Below, one piece after another: positions 1-17,002 of a stretch of DNA of 64,000 nt. The translations under genes were made by a program, and so were the position numbers. Positions within the stretch are counted from its first letter, which is position 1. Every line of letters starts with the position of its first letter. Below the pieces are notes generated by a model. That model was not told the origin of the DNA. It was given only the letters and a program-made list of their open reading frames with translations, and ran no database searches. Source of the DNA: Pristionchus mayeri (Eukaryota > Nematoda > Chromadorea > Rhabditida > Neodiplogasteridae); assembly GCA_036245805.1 (NCBI GenBank), contig BTRK01000005.1:25089474-25153473 (forward strand), in the 5' to 3' direction.

Positions 1-14
1 CAACGCAAATTTAA

Positions 15-3000
15 AACGCGGTCTCCGTAAGAACGTCAGATTCCGAAGTGGAAGTGGCACAATCCTTAAAAGTCATCTCCTGAAGTTCAAACTTTATGGG
101 TGGAGTGCCTATGGGTGGGATACACTTTAGCCAAAAAACTAGACCCAAAAGTTGATCTTTGAACTTTGGAATCCGAAATTTTCAAAGTGATTTTAGCCCT
201 ACGTGTTATACATCATTCGAAAGAGCATGAAAAGTTATGTCAGAATCCATGTTTTCGAGAGTGTGGGACTCATGGTGTTCGTAAGACATGAGAAAAACTG
301 AAAAATCTGCACATTTTCAATTTTCTAAAAAATAAAGCACCACTCAGGTTCGATTCCGCCCAACTTTTTCCTCGCCTTTTTGGCCTAACTTTCAGCATGT
401 ATGAACTGTTTTTGCTGTTTCATGTTGTATTTGAGTGTTTCTGCTATTTAAATGTGGCAATTATCTTTATAAATGTTTTGACGAAATAGTGAATTGAGAA
501 AGAGAGGAAATAATAAAACGATAAAAAAGCATATTAGAGTAGCATTGAATGATCTGACTACTTCCTTGGACTCTGCGGATTGCATAGCTGATGCATCCCT
601 TCCAGAAATCTGTTCCTCCGAGTGGATTTCGGATTCCTCAATCTGCAGAGGACTCTCAGAAGGAAGAATAGCAGGGTCCTGATTAGCAGCGAAAATTCCG
701 TGTGCTCCACGCAGCTTCAGTTTCTCCGTTGCAATTCCAAAAACCTCTGCCTCCGGTTTGACCTCCACTATGGTATTGGGTGCGGTGAGTTCCTCTTCCA
801 TGATTTCAATCGGTTGCTCCATGTCAAAGATCTCACCGAGACTGTTCATGACCGACTCTTCGACAAGATCTCTGTCACTCTTGAAGTCTTCATCTTCGAA
901 CACTCCTTCGTCAATGCCATTATCGATGTCCTCTTCATCATCTTCATCGTTCTCGCATACATCCATTCCATCATCGGCTCTCTTTGTCCTCTTTCATTTC
1001 TTCCCTCCTTTCTTCGTTGCCTCCTTCACAGAACCGTCCCTTCTCTCTGTCTTGATCCGACTGTAGTACGAGCCAATCTGTCTTGCATTCAGTCTTTCCT
1101 CTGGAGTGAACATTCTACTTCCATCGGAGTTCACTGCATCCCGCATCCTTTTCTCAGCTTCCTCAGCTGGGACCTTCGTTCCCGTAGTGATGCCCTCATC
1201 GAAGCATTTCTCGACGAACTCCTTGGCCTTCTCAGAATATCGAGAGGACGCCTTCTTCTTCTTGAGTGCATAGCCTTGCTCAATAATAGAGTCATCATCC
1301 ACTTCGTCGGTGATAACTTCGTCGATCGCCTCGTCCACTTCGGGAACGACAATGCGTTGAGCCACGCTCTGCAGTATCTTGAAGAGAAGAAATTGCATTT
1401 CGGAGTCGCCCACACCTAGGGTCCACAACGTGGATAGCCGATGTTTCGGAATCTGGACAAAAGTGGGTTAAAACAGTCCCATAGGGTCTCAATAACATCC
1501 TCCTTTTGGAATTAGATCGATATCTCATCTCTAAAGCGAGATACAGCTCGAGAAGCACGAGCGACGAGCACAACGGGAGAGGGGGGAAAGGAGAGACGAG
1601 AGGAAAAGTGGGCGGAGTCAATCTCTCCTCTCTTCTCCTCTCCCCTTTGTCGCACCCCCCTTCATTATTCCGCCGATTTCGCTATACAAATGAGTGAAAT
1701 ACCGTTCTAATCTTCGCTTAAGATATCCCCCGATGCTTTTGTGTGTATTGTAGGAGCATTCAAGTAAAAAAACATCACATTTATCGATTAGGGGTGCTCC
1801 TTAGCCACAATTCACGCGCAAAACAACAGAAATTAGCACAATAAAATAAGAAAGCGAGTGAATGGTGCCATCAGACCATTTAATTCTCAGAAAGACATGG
1901 AAACTAGGGAACAGGGTTTGGATACGGTAGGGGGGGCAATGGATACTGTAAGTGGTCAGAGAAGGCCGAGATAGATAAAAAGATAGAAGAGGGTAGGGGA
2001 GGAGAAAATACAGACTACGGAAAACAACCAGACGAAATACGAAGGCAAGCACCTACGAGGGAAACATTCGTGCTGAGCACAAGAACAAAGATCAACGATC
2101 GACAGAAGATAAAATTTCTGAGAACAAGAAACAAATTTACAATAATTAGTCATAAATAACTCTATTGAAAACTTTGGAATTAAAATATCTGATATACTCT
2201 GAATAATATGATATAAAAGATCGATCTACAATAAGAAATGCAATGACTATGCAGGCTGACAAAGAAAGTTTAAATTGGTGGGGAAGTGGATCAGAGAACA
2301 TTTTCGAGCAAGTCGAACAATAATCATTTAGGGAGGACTCTAACTGGGAAAGGGGGGGGGGGGTGGTCGAAGGAAATTAGGGGAAATGGAGGTGACCAAA
2401 CTGGTCTCACCTCTCCTGACGATCGAAGAGACGACTCCATCCTCTCTCACGTCTTCTTCCAATCGATGCTCTGGCTCTGAAAAAGTAGATTTTACAATTT
2501 AGAAACAATGCGCACATGGAAACCACTATCTCCATATAAATGCCTACCAATTTTATCGTACAAATAAGAAATACGACTAGGAAAATAACTAAAAAACAGA
2601 GGAAAATCTGACGAATTGGACGAACCAAAGCATCACGGATGTATACAACGCGTTAGAGTGCATGAACAGAGGTAATTGATAGCAAAACATAAAGGTTATA
2701 AAGGTTAGCTAAGAAGAGTAATCAATAATCACAGCAATACTTACTTACGCGTTAGAGATGGAGCGAAAAACGGATCAGGCCGGCTAATCCTATCAATTAT
2801 GAGTGTTGAACGCATCGAAACCGCACCAAAACGGGAACAGTGATAGACCAGTTCACGTAGACTAGGAACAAGCAAGAAAATGCATAAAATAATCGATGAA
2901 AACGCGATAAAAATCGATAAATCGATAAAACAGCCAGCCGAATATATCGTTCCGAGAGTATCCTTTCAATGCCTCATCGACGGTAAATAGCGGAACTTGC

Positions 3001-4156
3001 TTAGAATTTCTCCCGGAGCTTCAAAAAATCAAATGAGGAGCACAATTAAACGAAAGTATAAATCTTCGTTTGCTTTCGCGTTTTGGACTGATATGAGACC
3101 ATTAAATATGAATATTGCCCGACGAACTTATAATTTTTCGTATAAACGGCTTTTTAACCTCATTTTTTCAATTTTGACCTACTTAGAGGAGTCAGACCTA
3201 GTTCGTCGAGCAACCACTCGATTTGTCTCGGGGAAAGCTATCGCATTCTTTTTTGGTCGACCGTTTTGGTCGCGAATTACGCATGTGCTCCTCAAATCTC
3301 GCTTTAGATGGGAAAACTGTCCGAGCCCAGTGGGCGGAGCTTGTGGTGTCTACCCATACCACTACTCACTATAGCGCAACCAATGGAAAGATTGGCGCCG
3401 ACAGAACAGTAGTGCAGCTTAAGGAAAAGGTACCTTTCAAAGAAAATATTCTCAAATTTTATTTATTTAGGCACGACGATTTATGATCTTCTTGAGCGAT
3501 TGGAAATTCGCAGTACCTCACTAATCTGTCTTCAACTCTGTGCCTAGTAATGTCAATAAAGAATAAGTGAAACATTCCTTCAAACAGAAGCACTCAAATA
3601 CAACATGAAACAGCAAAAACAGTTCATACATGTTGAAAATTAGGCCAAAAAGGCGAGAAAAAAGTTGGCAAAAAGTTCATGCCGCCGGGCGGAATCGAAC
3701 CTGAGTCGACGATTGCGTGCTAGTTTTTTGTCGAAAATTGTATTTGTGGTACCGATTTCAGCAACGGCATATTTTTTTAAAATTTGTCATAGAATTTTAC
3801 ATCACATATCTCGTTTCCACGATGGGGTATTAGTTGGAAAGTGGTGCTTTATTTTTTAGAAAATTGAAAATATGCAGATTTTTCAGTTTTTCTCATGTCT
3901 TACGAACACCATGAGTCACTCTCGAAAACATGGATTCTGACATAACTTTTCATGCTCTTTCGAATGATGTATAACACGTAGGGCTAAAATCACTTTGAAA
4001 ATTTCGGATTCCAAAGTTTAAAGATCAACTTTTGGGTCTAGTTTTTTGGCTGAAGTGTATCCCACCCATAGGCACTCCACCCATAAAGTTTGAACTTCAG
4101 GCGATGACTTTTAAGGATTGTGCCATCTACCCCTCCGTTCTTACGGAGACAGCGTT
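15..4156. mobile_element. TTAA-flanked element with long terminal inverted repeats
   Basis: The left end (AACGCGGTCTCCG) is mirrored at the right end (CGGAGACAGCGTT), and both are flanked by TTAA at 11-14 and 4157-4160. The inverted arms run roughly 15-440 and 3590-4156. Each arm holds a B-box-like stretch (GGTTCGATTCC near 347; reverse complement near 3690). The right arm has about 125 bp between this box and the GCACCA motif that the left arm lacks. TTAA duplication is known for piggyBac and for nematode PALTTAA-type repeats, but long arms with an internal minus-strand ORF are not typical of a simple MITE. The interior also has a 12-G run at 2352-2363. Superfamily is not resolved. Confidence 0.75.
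448..1452 (-). CDS. possible element-encoded protein, in two frames
   Basis: I do not recognise this protein. A minus-strand open frame runs from an acceptor-like TTTTGTCCAG just above 1452 down to a stop near 994. It encodes a charged, lysine- and glutamate-rich segment followed by a helical stretch with FTPEERLNARQIGSYYSR. A second frame (about 990-448) continues with a highly acidic segment (ENDEDDEEDIDNG) and ends in a hydrophobic run that may really be intron. The frames differ by a shift, so the gene needs an intron, a frameshift, or is broken. No ATG fits the start of the first frame, so an upstream exon is expected. It lies wholly inside the TTAA element. Transposase residues are not visible. 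Confidence 0.35.
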
Positions 4157-4239
4157 TTAAATAAGCGCCGAGAGCGAGGTTTACCACCATAAATTTGACC
4201 CCGGACTTCAAATTAGAGTTTCCGGTTTGGTGGTCCCTA

Positions 4240-4461
4240 ATTGCCCTTGCTAAATTTGGATTGAAAAGTACGGTAGTTTGAAGGGAAAGCGTCGGAAGGA
4301 GGCACCCATTATTCCGTACTCAAATATTCAGGCTGCCGTCCCTAGTAACTGATTTTTTAAAAGATTTCTTCACAGATTTAAATTCGCGGTGCTTGGGAAA
4401 CAGCGACCCCTGCACAACCTTTTCCCGGTTTTAAGCTTTTGAATTTGCAGATGGTTGTCCC
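4240..4461. repeat. nested fragments with GGGAC/GTCCC-TA borders
   Basis: Three borders of the form GTCCCTA lie at about 4238, 4343 and 4462. The piece 4240-4342 is the inverted equivalent of one terminus of the hAT-like element at 41281-42198. The piece 4345-4461 is the inverted equivalent of 41162-41280. The same two pieces are therefore neighbours at two loci 37 kb apart. Confidence 0.6.
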
Positions 4462-4469
4462 TAGTTTTG

Positions 4470-5130
4470 AAAGCGATTTCCTGGTCAGAATTTCGCGCTG
4501 AATTTTCTGTGAATATTTCTTTAATTTTGCACATTCTATTGAACATAGAGAGAATCTACTATGCTTTCAAAAGGTGGAATAATTACACATTTCAGAATAG
4601 CGAACGCGATTGTGCAAGGCTACAGTATACCGTTGCCCATTAGTGCTGAAAATCTAGTATCACTTGCTCTAAATTACTTATACTTACATCAATTATTGGT
4701 CCAGTGTGAGTTCTATATAACGTATCAAAAGAAACTAAAAATAAAATAGTTTGAAATCTTCAAGAATTGACTCGCCGAACTGGTGCGACCCAGCGCTGGA
4801 TCGCTTGCACCACACCACGATGGGCGGGGTTTAGAGAAGCAACCTGATACTCGCTTAAATTAGCATTTAATGAAATTCTAGTGACGCTATCCTTTTTCAA
4901 CGCCCCCGGTTACCCCATTGCACACCATGTTAGAAAATTGTTGAAGATTTGAGTTAGAGTTGGCTTCGTGGGAAGGCACGGCCCTCCGCTCCGCCGCTTT
5001 AGAAACGGTCATAAATGGGCGGAGCTCCACCTCTCCTTTTCGCTTTGGGGATCCAGGATTCAAATGTATCGCGCGTTGCGGTTACGCGTAGCGGTTACGC
5101 GTAGCGGTGCCACTCAGTTGGTGTCGGCTA
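4470..5130. repeat. diverged copy of the 42.9-43.6 kb fold-back family
   Basis: Stretches shared with 42890-43640 include the AGCTACAGTATACC segment, the CACCACGATGGGCGG segment and CTAGTGACGCTAT, in the same order. A 13-bp unit (GCGGTTACGCGTA) is repeated near 5075-5110. No convincing gene is seen. Confidence 0.5.
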
Positions 5131-5369
5131 GCCTTTCCCAGCTAATTATATGTTGCGCTTGTATTTTATATTTTATAAGAAAAATCAATAAACGTAAATT
5201 ATCGATCGAATATTAATAAAAAACAATAAATATACTGATAAGAAACCCCGCCCCCTTTTCTTTCGAAACTCCCGCCACAGAAGTGCGCGCACTCGTGCAC
5301 GAAGGTGCGCGCTTGTCACGTAAGCGCTCTCCAAGGCAAAGGCAAGCAACAAAATTCAACAGCCTGAAT

Positions 5370-5935
5370 CGCCGTGGGAAGGAAAATGGGATCCCAATGG
5401 GAAATTGCTCATTGTACATACTTCCCAGACCTCCTTTGTTCGCAAGATGGGAATCCCACGTTTAGTGGGATTCCAACTTCCCACTCATTCTCTCGCTTCC
5501 TCAATTTTGCTCCCGGTCTCCCCGTATTCGGTGGCCTCTTCCGATTCCTCTCCTCATCTACTCTTTTCACTCGCGTTTGACCATCTGCCACTATAGTCTA
5601 GTGGATGTTGTCCAGCTCTTGGGCTCTATTGCAATGGGTTCGAGTCTCGCAGATTGCTTTCTTTTTTTGCAAAAAGATCTACCTTTTTGTTTACAGTTCT
5701 AATGTCTAGATAGCAGCAAAACATAATAATTGATTGGTGATTTACTGCTAAAATTATTTGAGGTTTTTGTGTTGTAGGAATCCCGAAAGAAGTAAGATTC
5801 CTGCTTAACGTGGGAATCCCAATTTCCCAATAACTTCCCACTCATTTTGCATAGATTATCGGGAATGAATGGGAATCACTCTGCCCTCTCGCGGGAAATG
5901 GATCGGCCATTTTTCCCACTAAGCCAACCCTAATT
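5370..5935. repeat. GGGAATCCC-rich interspersed repeat with tRNA-like core
   Basis: Motifs such as GGGAATCCCACG and TTCCCACTCATT occur on both sides of a tRNA-like core (5586-5654), in inverted or imperfectly inverted arrangement. A related GGAATTCCATTCC palindrome lies near 43890-43955. No gene is seen. Confidence 0.45.
5586..5654 (+). other. tRNA-like module (not a functional tRNA)
   Basis: An A-box-like TAGTCTAGTGG is followed after about 40 nt by a B-box-like GGGTTCGAGTC. Acceptor strands do not pair and no normal anticodon arm is visible, so this is a tRNA-derived pol III-promoter-like module rather than a tRNA gene. Confidence 0.5.
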
Positions 5936-5940
5936 TGAGT

Positions 5941-6258
5941 GAATCCCTACTTTCGACTCATAAAGGGCAATTTCAAATCAAACAATACGTTTTGGAGCAA
6001 AACAATGCGAAGACAAACTTATTTGCAGAATGCGCATCGATTGAAAATTTTACGGTCGCTGTAAGTCTAAAAATTGAATAAGATACAGCCTTCCAACAGT
6101 TGCAACTGCAGTTGTAGGTCAAAATATGAAATTTAAAAAAATGAAGTTGATATGCAGGGGGGCGGACATTTCCGCAACGGAGTACCATTCGCTTGACAGA
6201 ATGAGTAGCAATATGGGAGTTGTTGCATTGTTACCAGTATGTGCTCCCCCACTTTAGC
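5941..6258. repeat. fragment of the CACGGATC-family element
   Basis: This stretch shares segments with 16090-16290 (CATCGATTGGAAA-like, GTTGTAGGTCAAAA) and with 16900-17000 (GGCGGACATTTCCGCAACG and GTGCTCCCCCAC). It ends directly at the TA-flanked MITE. GCGGACATTTCCGC is itself a short hairpin. Confidence 0.55.
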
Positions 6259-6261
6259 ATA

Positions 6262-6959
6262 CAGTCCTGTTGGTTTCCCATGTGAACACGTTGCGCTCCG
6301 AGTAACCCCCAGTAACCCCCACTGACCCCACGGGTCTAGCACGTTCATCTTTGAGAGAATTGTGCTTAAATTAGTTTCGTTGTGTTCAGCATGCAATTCT
6401 GCATCGAATCATATACAATTTGTACTAGTAAAAGTATAAATATTTCGGTAAATTAATTTTGAAGTAGTCGAAAAAAAAAATCACTTCCCAGTGTTATCAG
6501 GGTATTAATTCTATTTTCCAGTTTTCTTTCAAATTTTTCCGGTTTTCAGACTTTTGATACGATTCACTATTTCGCATTATTTGTATGGTTTATACTACTC
6601 CACAAAGTCAATAGTATTTATAACGTAAACAAAACTAAGAAAGGGGAACCGTAAAACTTATCAAAAGTATGAAAACCGGAAAAATTTGAAAGAGAACTGG
6701 AAAATAGAATTAATACCCTGATAACACCGGGAAGTGATTTTTTTTCTTTTCGACAACTTCAAAATTAATTTACCGAAATATTTAAACTTTTACTAGTACA
6801 AATTGTATATGATTCGATGCAGAATTGCATGCTGAACACAACGAAACTAATTTAAGCACAATTCTCTCAAAGATGAACGTGCTAGACCCGTGGGGTCAGT
6901 GGGGGTTACTGGGGGTTACTCGGAGCGCAACGTGTTCACATGGGAAACCAACTGGACTG
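6262..6959. mobile_element. 698-bp TA-flanked palindromic MITE, complete copy
   Basis: It starts CAGTCCTGTTGG and ends CCAACTGGACTG, flanked by TA at 6260-6261 and 6960-6961. The two halves are near-perfect reverse complements meeting at about 6610. There is no coding capacity. TA duplication suggests mobilisation by a Tc1/mariner-type transposase. A complete second copy lies at 34444-35143, and truncated copies at 18626-19229 and 26535-27138. Confidence 0.85.
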
Positions 6960-7089
6960 TATAAAATATTGATTACTTCCGAATTGGTGATGACCCTCTG
7001 TTCAGTATGTTCAATATACGGCGTTTGTTGGCGTAATCTCAGCAACATTCTCGATCGCGTGCCAACTTGTCAATTGTTTCGATCATATG

Positions 7090-7346
7090 TAAGCACACGG
7101 GGGCTTAAAATATTTTCCGCAAGACAAATAAAGTTCTCCAGGCGAGGGACGCGTGCCAGCTGTGCAAATTACAAATTAAGTGGAATAGATACCCCTACAC
7201 CACCGGACTTCCGTACACCAAACCGGCGTTTAGAAGCCGACCGCGACGCAAGGGCTCGCGTGCGGTCGGGTTGTTGTGTGGGGACCGGCTGTTGAGCCGG
7301 AATTTAGTGTAGTGCGATCGCCATTTAGCCTCTTTACGGTAAGGGC
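7090..7346. repeat. diverged, inverted relative of the 47522-47822 element
   Basis: Segments shared in inverted order with 47522-47822 include AAAATATTTTCCGCAAGACA, CAGCTGTGCAAATTAC and CTCTTTACGGTAAG. A strong hairpin with CGACCGC/GCGGTCG arms lies at about 7237-7270. No gene is seen. Confidence 0.6.
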
Positions 7347-7390
7347 GGAAAAATCTTTCAAATTTTTTTCGTGGGTCCGCGTTTTTATAC

Positions 7391-8309
7391 TAGGGACGGC
7401 AGCCCGAATTTTTGAGTACGGAATATTGGTTGCCTACTTCCGACGCTTTTGCTTTCAAACTACCGTACTTTTCAAGCCAAATTCTTTCATTATTTTTAAA
7501 CATTTTTTAAAAATATTTAATGCGATTTTTCGACAATTTTATTGATTGGAATGAATATGAACACATCTTGAAAGAACAACAAGCAAAGCAAAAAGAGATA
7601 TGTTGCAGAACCGGAGAAGCACGATGTGATCGAAAATATACGTGTTTTCAGAATTATGTGTTGAAGCTTCATTTCCTCAGTTTTTGGTAGATTATCAATC
7701 ACAAAAAATTGTTTTCACAATAAAAATAAATATAAATATCAAATAAAAGAGAATGAGGCTGTCAAAATTGAGCGTTTTACCGTTGTGAAAATACATTTTC
7801 GGTGTTTGCAAAGAGGACGACTTCCGTATATTTGAGATTTTTTGATATTTGTTTTAGAGCAGCATTTCCCAATTTATGGTAAAAAAACCAGAAATATACG
7901 GAAGTCGTCCTCTTTTTAAATGATTTTTAAAGTTCTCGGTATCGTAATCTTCCTGATTCTGAAGTTCTATCAATATTAAACTATTCTTTCTATTATTATA
8001 CGATGTTTCATTGCTGTCGGAGTACCGTTAACATAAGAAAAAAAATTATTGAACCTCAATCATGAAGTTTTACAACGCAACCGAATTTCAGTTTGCGATA
8101 ATTTTATTAAAAAAAACGTGACTTGCGATGCGCTCCACTTGGACTGAAAGCGTCGGCCTTTTGCTTATCATTCATTTATGTTTTTCTAATTAATTAAAAT
8201 ATTTTTTACAAAACTAAAGTGAAAAGTCGGAATGGGGCAGGCATAGCTTTCAGTTGTGTACAATTTTGTGAATTGTTTTGCTCGTTCGTTAACAGCGTTG
8301 CAGTCCCTA
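7391..8309 (+). mobile_element. hAT-like non-autonomous element, copy 1
   Basis: The ends TAGGGACGGCA and TGCAGTCCCTA form an imperfect terminal inverted repeat. A central inverted repeat (AGAGGACGACTTCCG and its complement) spans about 7815-7915. It is nearly the same sequence as 41281-42198 in opposite orientation. No transposase is present; a 61-codon open frame shared with copy 3 is probably non-coding. Confidence 0.75.
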
Positions 8310-9626
8310 AGAAAAATCACAGCAACATCAAGACCGTAATAATGCACTTCCGGAAAATGCTATCACGAGATGATTTCCGTAAAAAAGTCCCAATCATGCC
8401 AGGAGCCTAGTAAATTCAAAAAAACTGGAACTGACTTTATTTTAAGACTACCGTAATTTTTCATCGGCGTGTTTTATAAAATGAGCTGCTGTATTTTTAT
8501 TTGTGGCGTTTTCATTAGTAACAAGGATCATTCTTGCGATTTAGACCGTAACTAATTGTGTACAATAAATAAATAGTGTCAAAACGATACCATTCCTTCG
8601 GAAGATCGACCCCCCTTAATGTTTACACTCCCTCTTGTTATTGATAAATTGAGCACTGTTTGGTCAATTTTGTATTGATTTCAGTAAACTGGGCACGCCT
8701 AAGAATCTAAAAACACTAAGAAAATATTTTAAAATTTAGTTTGAAATTTTGATGCAAAAACAACGGCTTCCGCGACTAGGGACCACCGAACCGGGAATTA
8801 CAAAATGAGAACCGGCAAATGCCTGGTCGTCAAATTAGGAAACATCGTCACGTTGAATTTTGTTTTTCTCGTTTTTCTCGTGTTCTAGAGAGTGCTCATC
8901 TTAGCGTTTCAAGCATCCTATAAAGAAGAGTGAAGCGCTACAGCTACAGACAAATGGCATGAAATCCTCCGTGGGATTTTTTACAAAAGTGATTTCAAAA
9001 TCGGGAATTTGTCGTTTTCATGACACTATAATTAATTACGAGTGAACGAGAGAGTGCTCAGTGATAACCTGTCAGGTATATGAAGATCGGTTGATGCCTG
9101 ACTACTGTTCAGAAATATAGAAGAAAGTCTCCGTGGGATCTCAATCAATATAGGTCAAAACATAGAGCCGTATTTCCGAGCCGGAAAATTGAAAAACTTT
9201 GAATATACTTTTAAAAAATTAAACGAATGTGAAATTAGGTTTTATTTATCTTTTCATGGAATGTATATTTTTCTTCAGTATAAGATATGAAAGAAATAAA
9301 CTGAAAATAAAGATTAGATGTCAGCTCATAAGGAAGTTGACCCTCCGAAAATTTGTTGACACGATGAACTGGCTACTACACCAAAGGGGCGGAGCCAATT
9401 TCTTCAAAAGAAATGCAGCGTTTACAAGGCTAATTTAGAATTTCATGTGATTATTTATATTACAGACAAATTCTGCATTCTCAATTATCCAGAATTATAC
9501 AATAAAAAAAATTTAGAAGAGCAATCTTGTTTTACGCGGTGGTGCCTATTCCGCGACGCATGAGATACTGTAGCGCAACGCATGAAAATTGTGAGAGTGA
9601 ACAGTGCAGTGATTCTGCTGTGAAAA
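8310..9626. other. gene-free stretch
   Basis: I see no convincing exon. A TAGGGACCACCG border near 8779 resembles the inverted GGTGGTCCCTA at 4231-4239, so another GGGAC-type fragment is probable. A GGGCGGAGC motif occurs near 9388. Confidence 0.4.
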
Positions 9627-10554
9627 TAGGGACGGCAGCCCGAATTTTTGAGTACGGAGTATTGGTTGCCTCCTTCCGACGCTTTTGCTTTCAAACTACC
9701 GTACTTTTCAAGCCAAATTCTTTCAATATTTTAAAACATTTAAAAAAAATATTTAATGTAATTATTCGACAATTTTATTTATTGGAATGAATAAGAACAC
9801 ATAATGAAAGAACGCCAAACATGAGAAGACAGGACATGTTGCAGAACTGGAGAAGTACGACGCGATCGAAAATAATCTCGTTTTCAGAACTAAGTGTTGA
9901 AGCTTCATTTTCTCAGAATTTGTAGATTATGAGGCACAAAAAATTGTTTTCAAAATAAAAATAAAAATAAATATCAGATATTAGAGAATGAGACCGTCAA
10001 AGTTGAGCGTTTTACCGTTGTGAAAATGCATAATTCGTGTTTCCTTGGAAGGCGCAAACCGTATGTTCGAGATTTTTGGGTATTTATTTCAGCACACTAT
10101 TCCGCGTATCATACGTAAAAACTAAAAATATACTGTCTGCGCCTTTTTTAAAAACAGACTTCAGAGTTGCGACTACCGTAATCCACGCATGTTTACGTTT
10201 CTGTTGAACGTATGTTTAATGTTTGGTGCGTGTTTCTAGCAAAAAAAATATATTTAGTTCTTGCTTGTACGCGGCAAATATGTAGACACAATACTCTACG
10301 CGATTTAAACACAAATCAGGCAAAAATGATTGTTTCAGTTTGCGATAGGTATAAGTAAAGGAGTGACTTGAGATGCGCTCCACTTGGACTGAAAGCGTCG
10401 GCATTTTGACTTATGTTTATTATTGTTTTTCTCTTTTTTTGGTCATTTTTATTAAAAACTAAAGTGAAAAGTCGAAATGGGGTAGGCATAGCTTTCAATT
10501 GCTTACCAATTTGTGAATTGTTTTGCTTGTTCGTTAACACCGTTGCAGTCCCTA
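9627..10554 (+). mobile_element. hAT-like non-autonomous element, diverged copy 2
   Basis: Same ends (TAGGGACGGCAG and TTGCAGTCCCTA) and same order of internal segments as 7391-8309, but with many substitutions, including a changed central inverted repeat. Both plus-strand copies are followed by an A-rich AAGAAAAAT, so the original border may extend slightly beyond the CCCTA. Confidence 0.65.
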
Positions 10555-10763
10555 AAGAAAAATAATTTTATTTTTAATTTTAAAAATTTAAATTCGCACC
10601 AATTTAATCTTGAATTTGACTTCCCGCGTATACTCATGTACGGTATCTTTGATGCGCATGATATGTCATGATGGTGATGACATGGCTTATTGACACGACT
10701 TTTCCTTAATTTCCCTTGTTTTTCGATAGTCCTTCATACTAATTTGTTTATTACTTTGAATAA

Positions 10764-10773
10764 CTGTTTTCAG
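10764..10773 (+). promoter_or_regulatory. possible trans-splice acceptor before glh
   Basis: CTGTTTTCAG is followed 38 nt later by an ATG at 10811 whose frame (Met-Ser) joins the FG-repeat exon at 10875. This would suit an SL trans-splice site and a very short first coding exon. It could equally be an ordinary intron acceptor with coding exons further upstream, since the frame is open back through this short exon. Confidence 0.3.
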
Positions 10774-10810
10774 GGGTTGTGTCGAATTGCCAGCTGCTCA
10801 AATCGTGATA

Positions 10811-16674
<5,864 letters not shown>

Positions 16675-16797
16675 TATGGCCAACTACAACTTCCATTCCG
16701 TTGAGGAAGATAATCGCATTTTGTATTGATGTTCACAAATGTTTCTGTAGAAGTTCTCTTTCTTCTTATAATGATAAAATTGGTAATAATGCATAGC

Positions 16798-17000
16798 ACG
16801 GATCTAGTAGTGCAGGAATGGATGCGACGGAACAATATTTTGGGTGATGGATTTCGCTGAAAACGAGTGACCAAAGTGGCGATTGGGGGCATGCCTATCG
16901 GGGGGCGGACATTTCCGCAACGTGGTACCATTCGCTCGACAGAAGGAGTAACAACTTGGGAGTTGCATTGTTACCAGTATGTGCTCCCCCACAATAGCAT
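16798..17000. repeat. degenerate CACGGATC-family fragment downstream of glh
   Basis: It begins AGCACGGATCTAG, shares TTTCGCTGAA and GACCAAAGTG segments with nearby elements, and contains the GGCGGACATTTCCGC hairpin also seen near 6165. Repeated at +7909 and +15818. Confidence 0.55.
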
Positions 17001-17002
17001 AT

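Noticed and set aside
622..1419. 265-codon plus-strand open frame
   Set aside because: It is antisense to the charged minus-strand frames, lacks recognisable features, and looks like a shadow of their codon pattern.
7517..7702. 61-codon frame repeated at 41887-42072
   Set aside because: Conserved only because the two hAT-like copies are near-identical; the third copy does not keep it.
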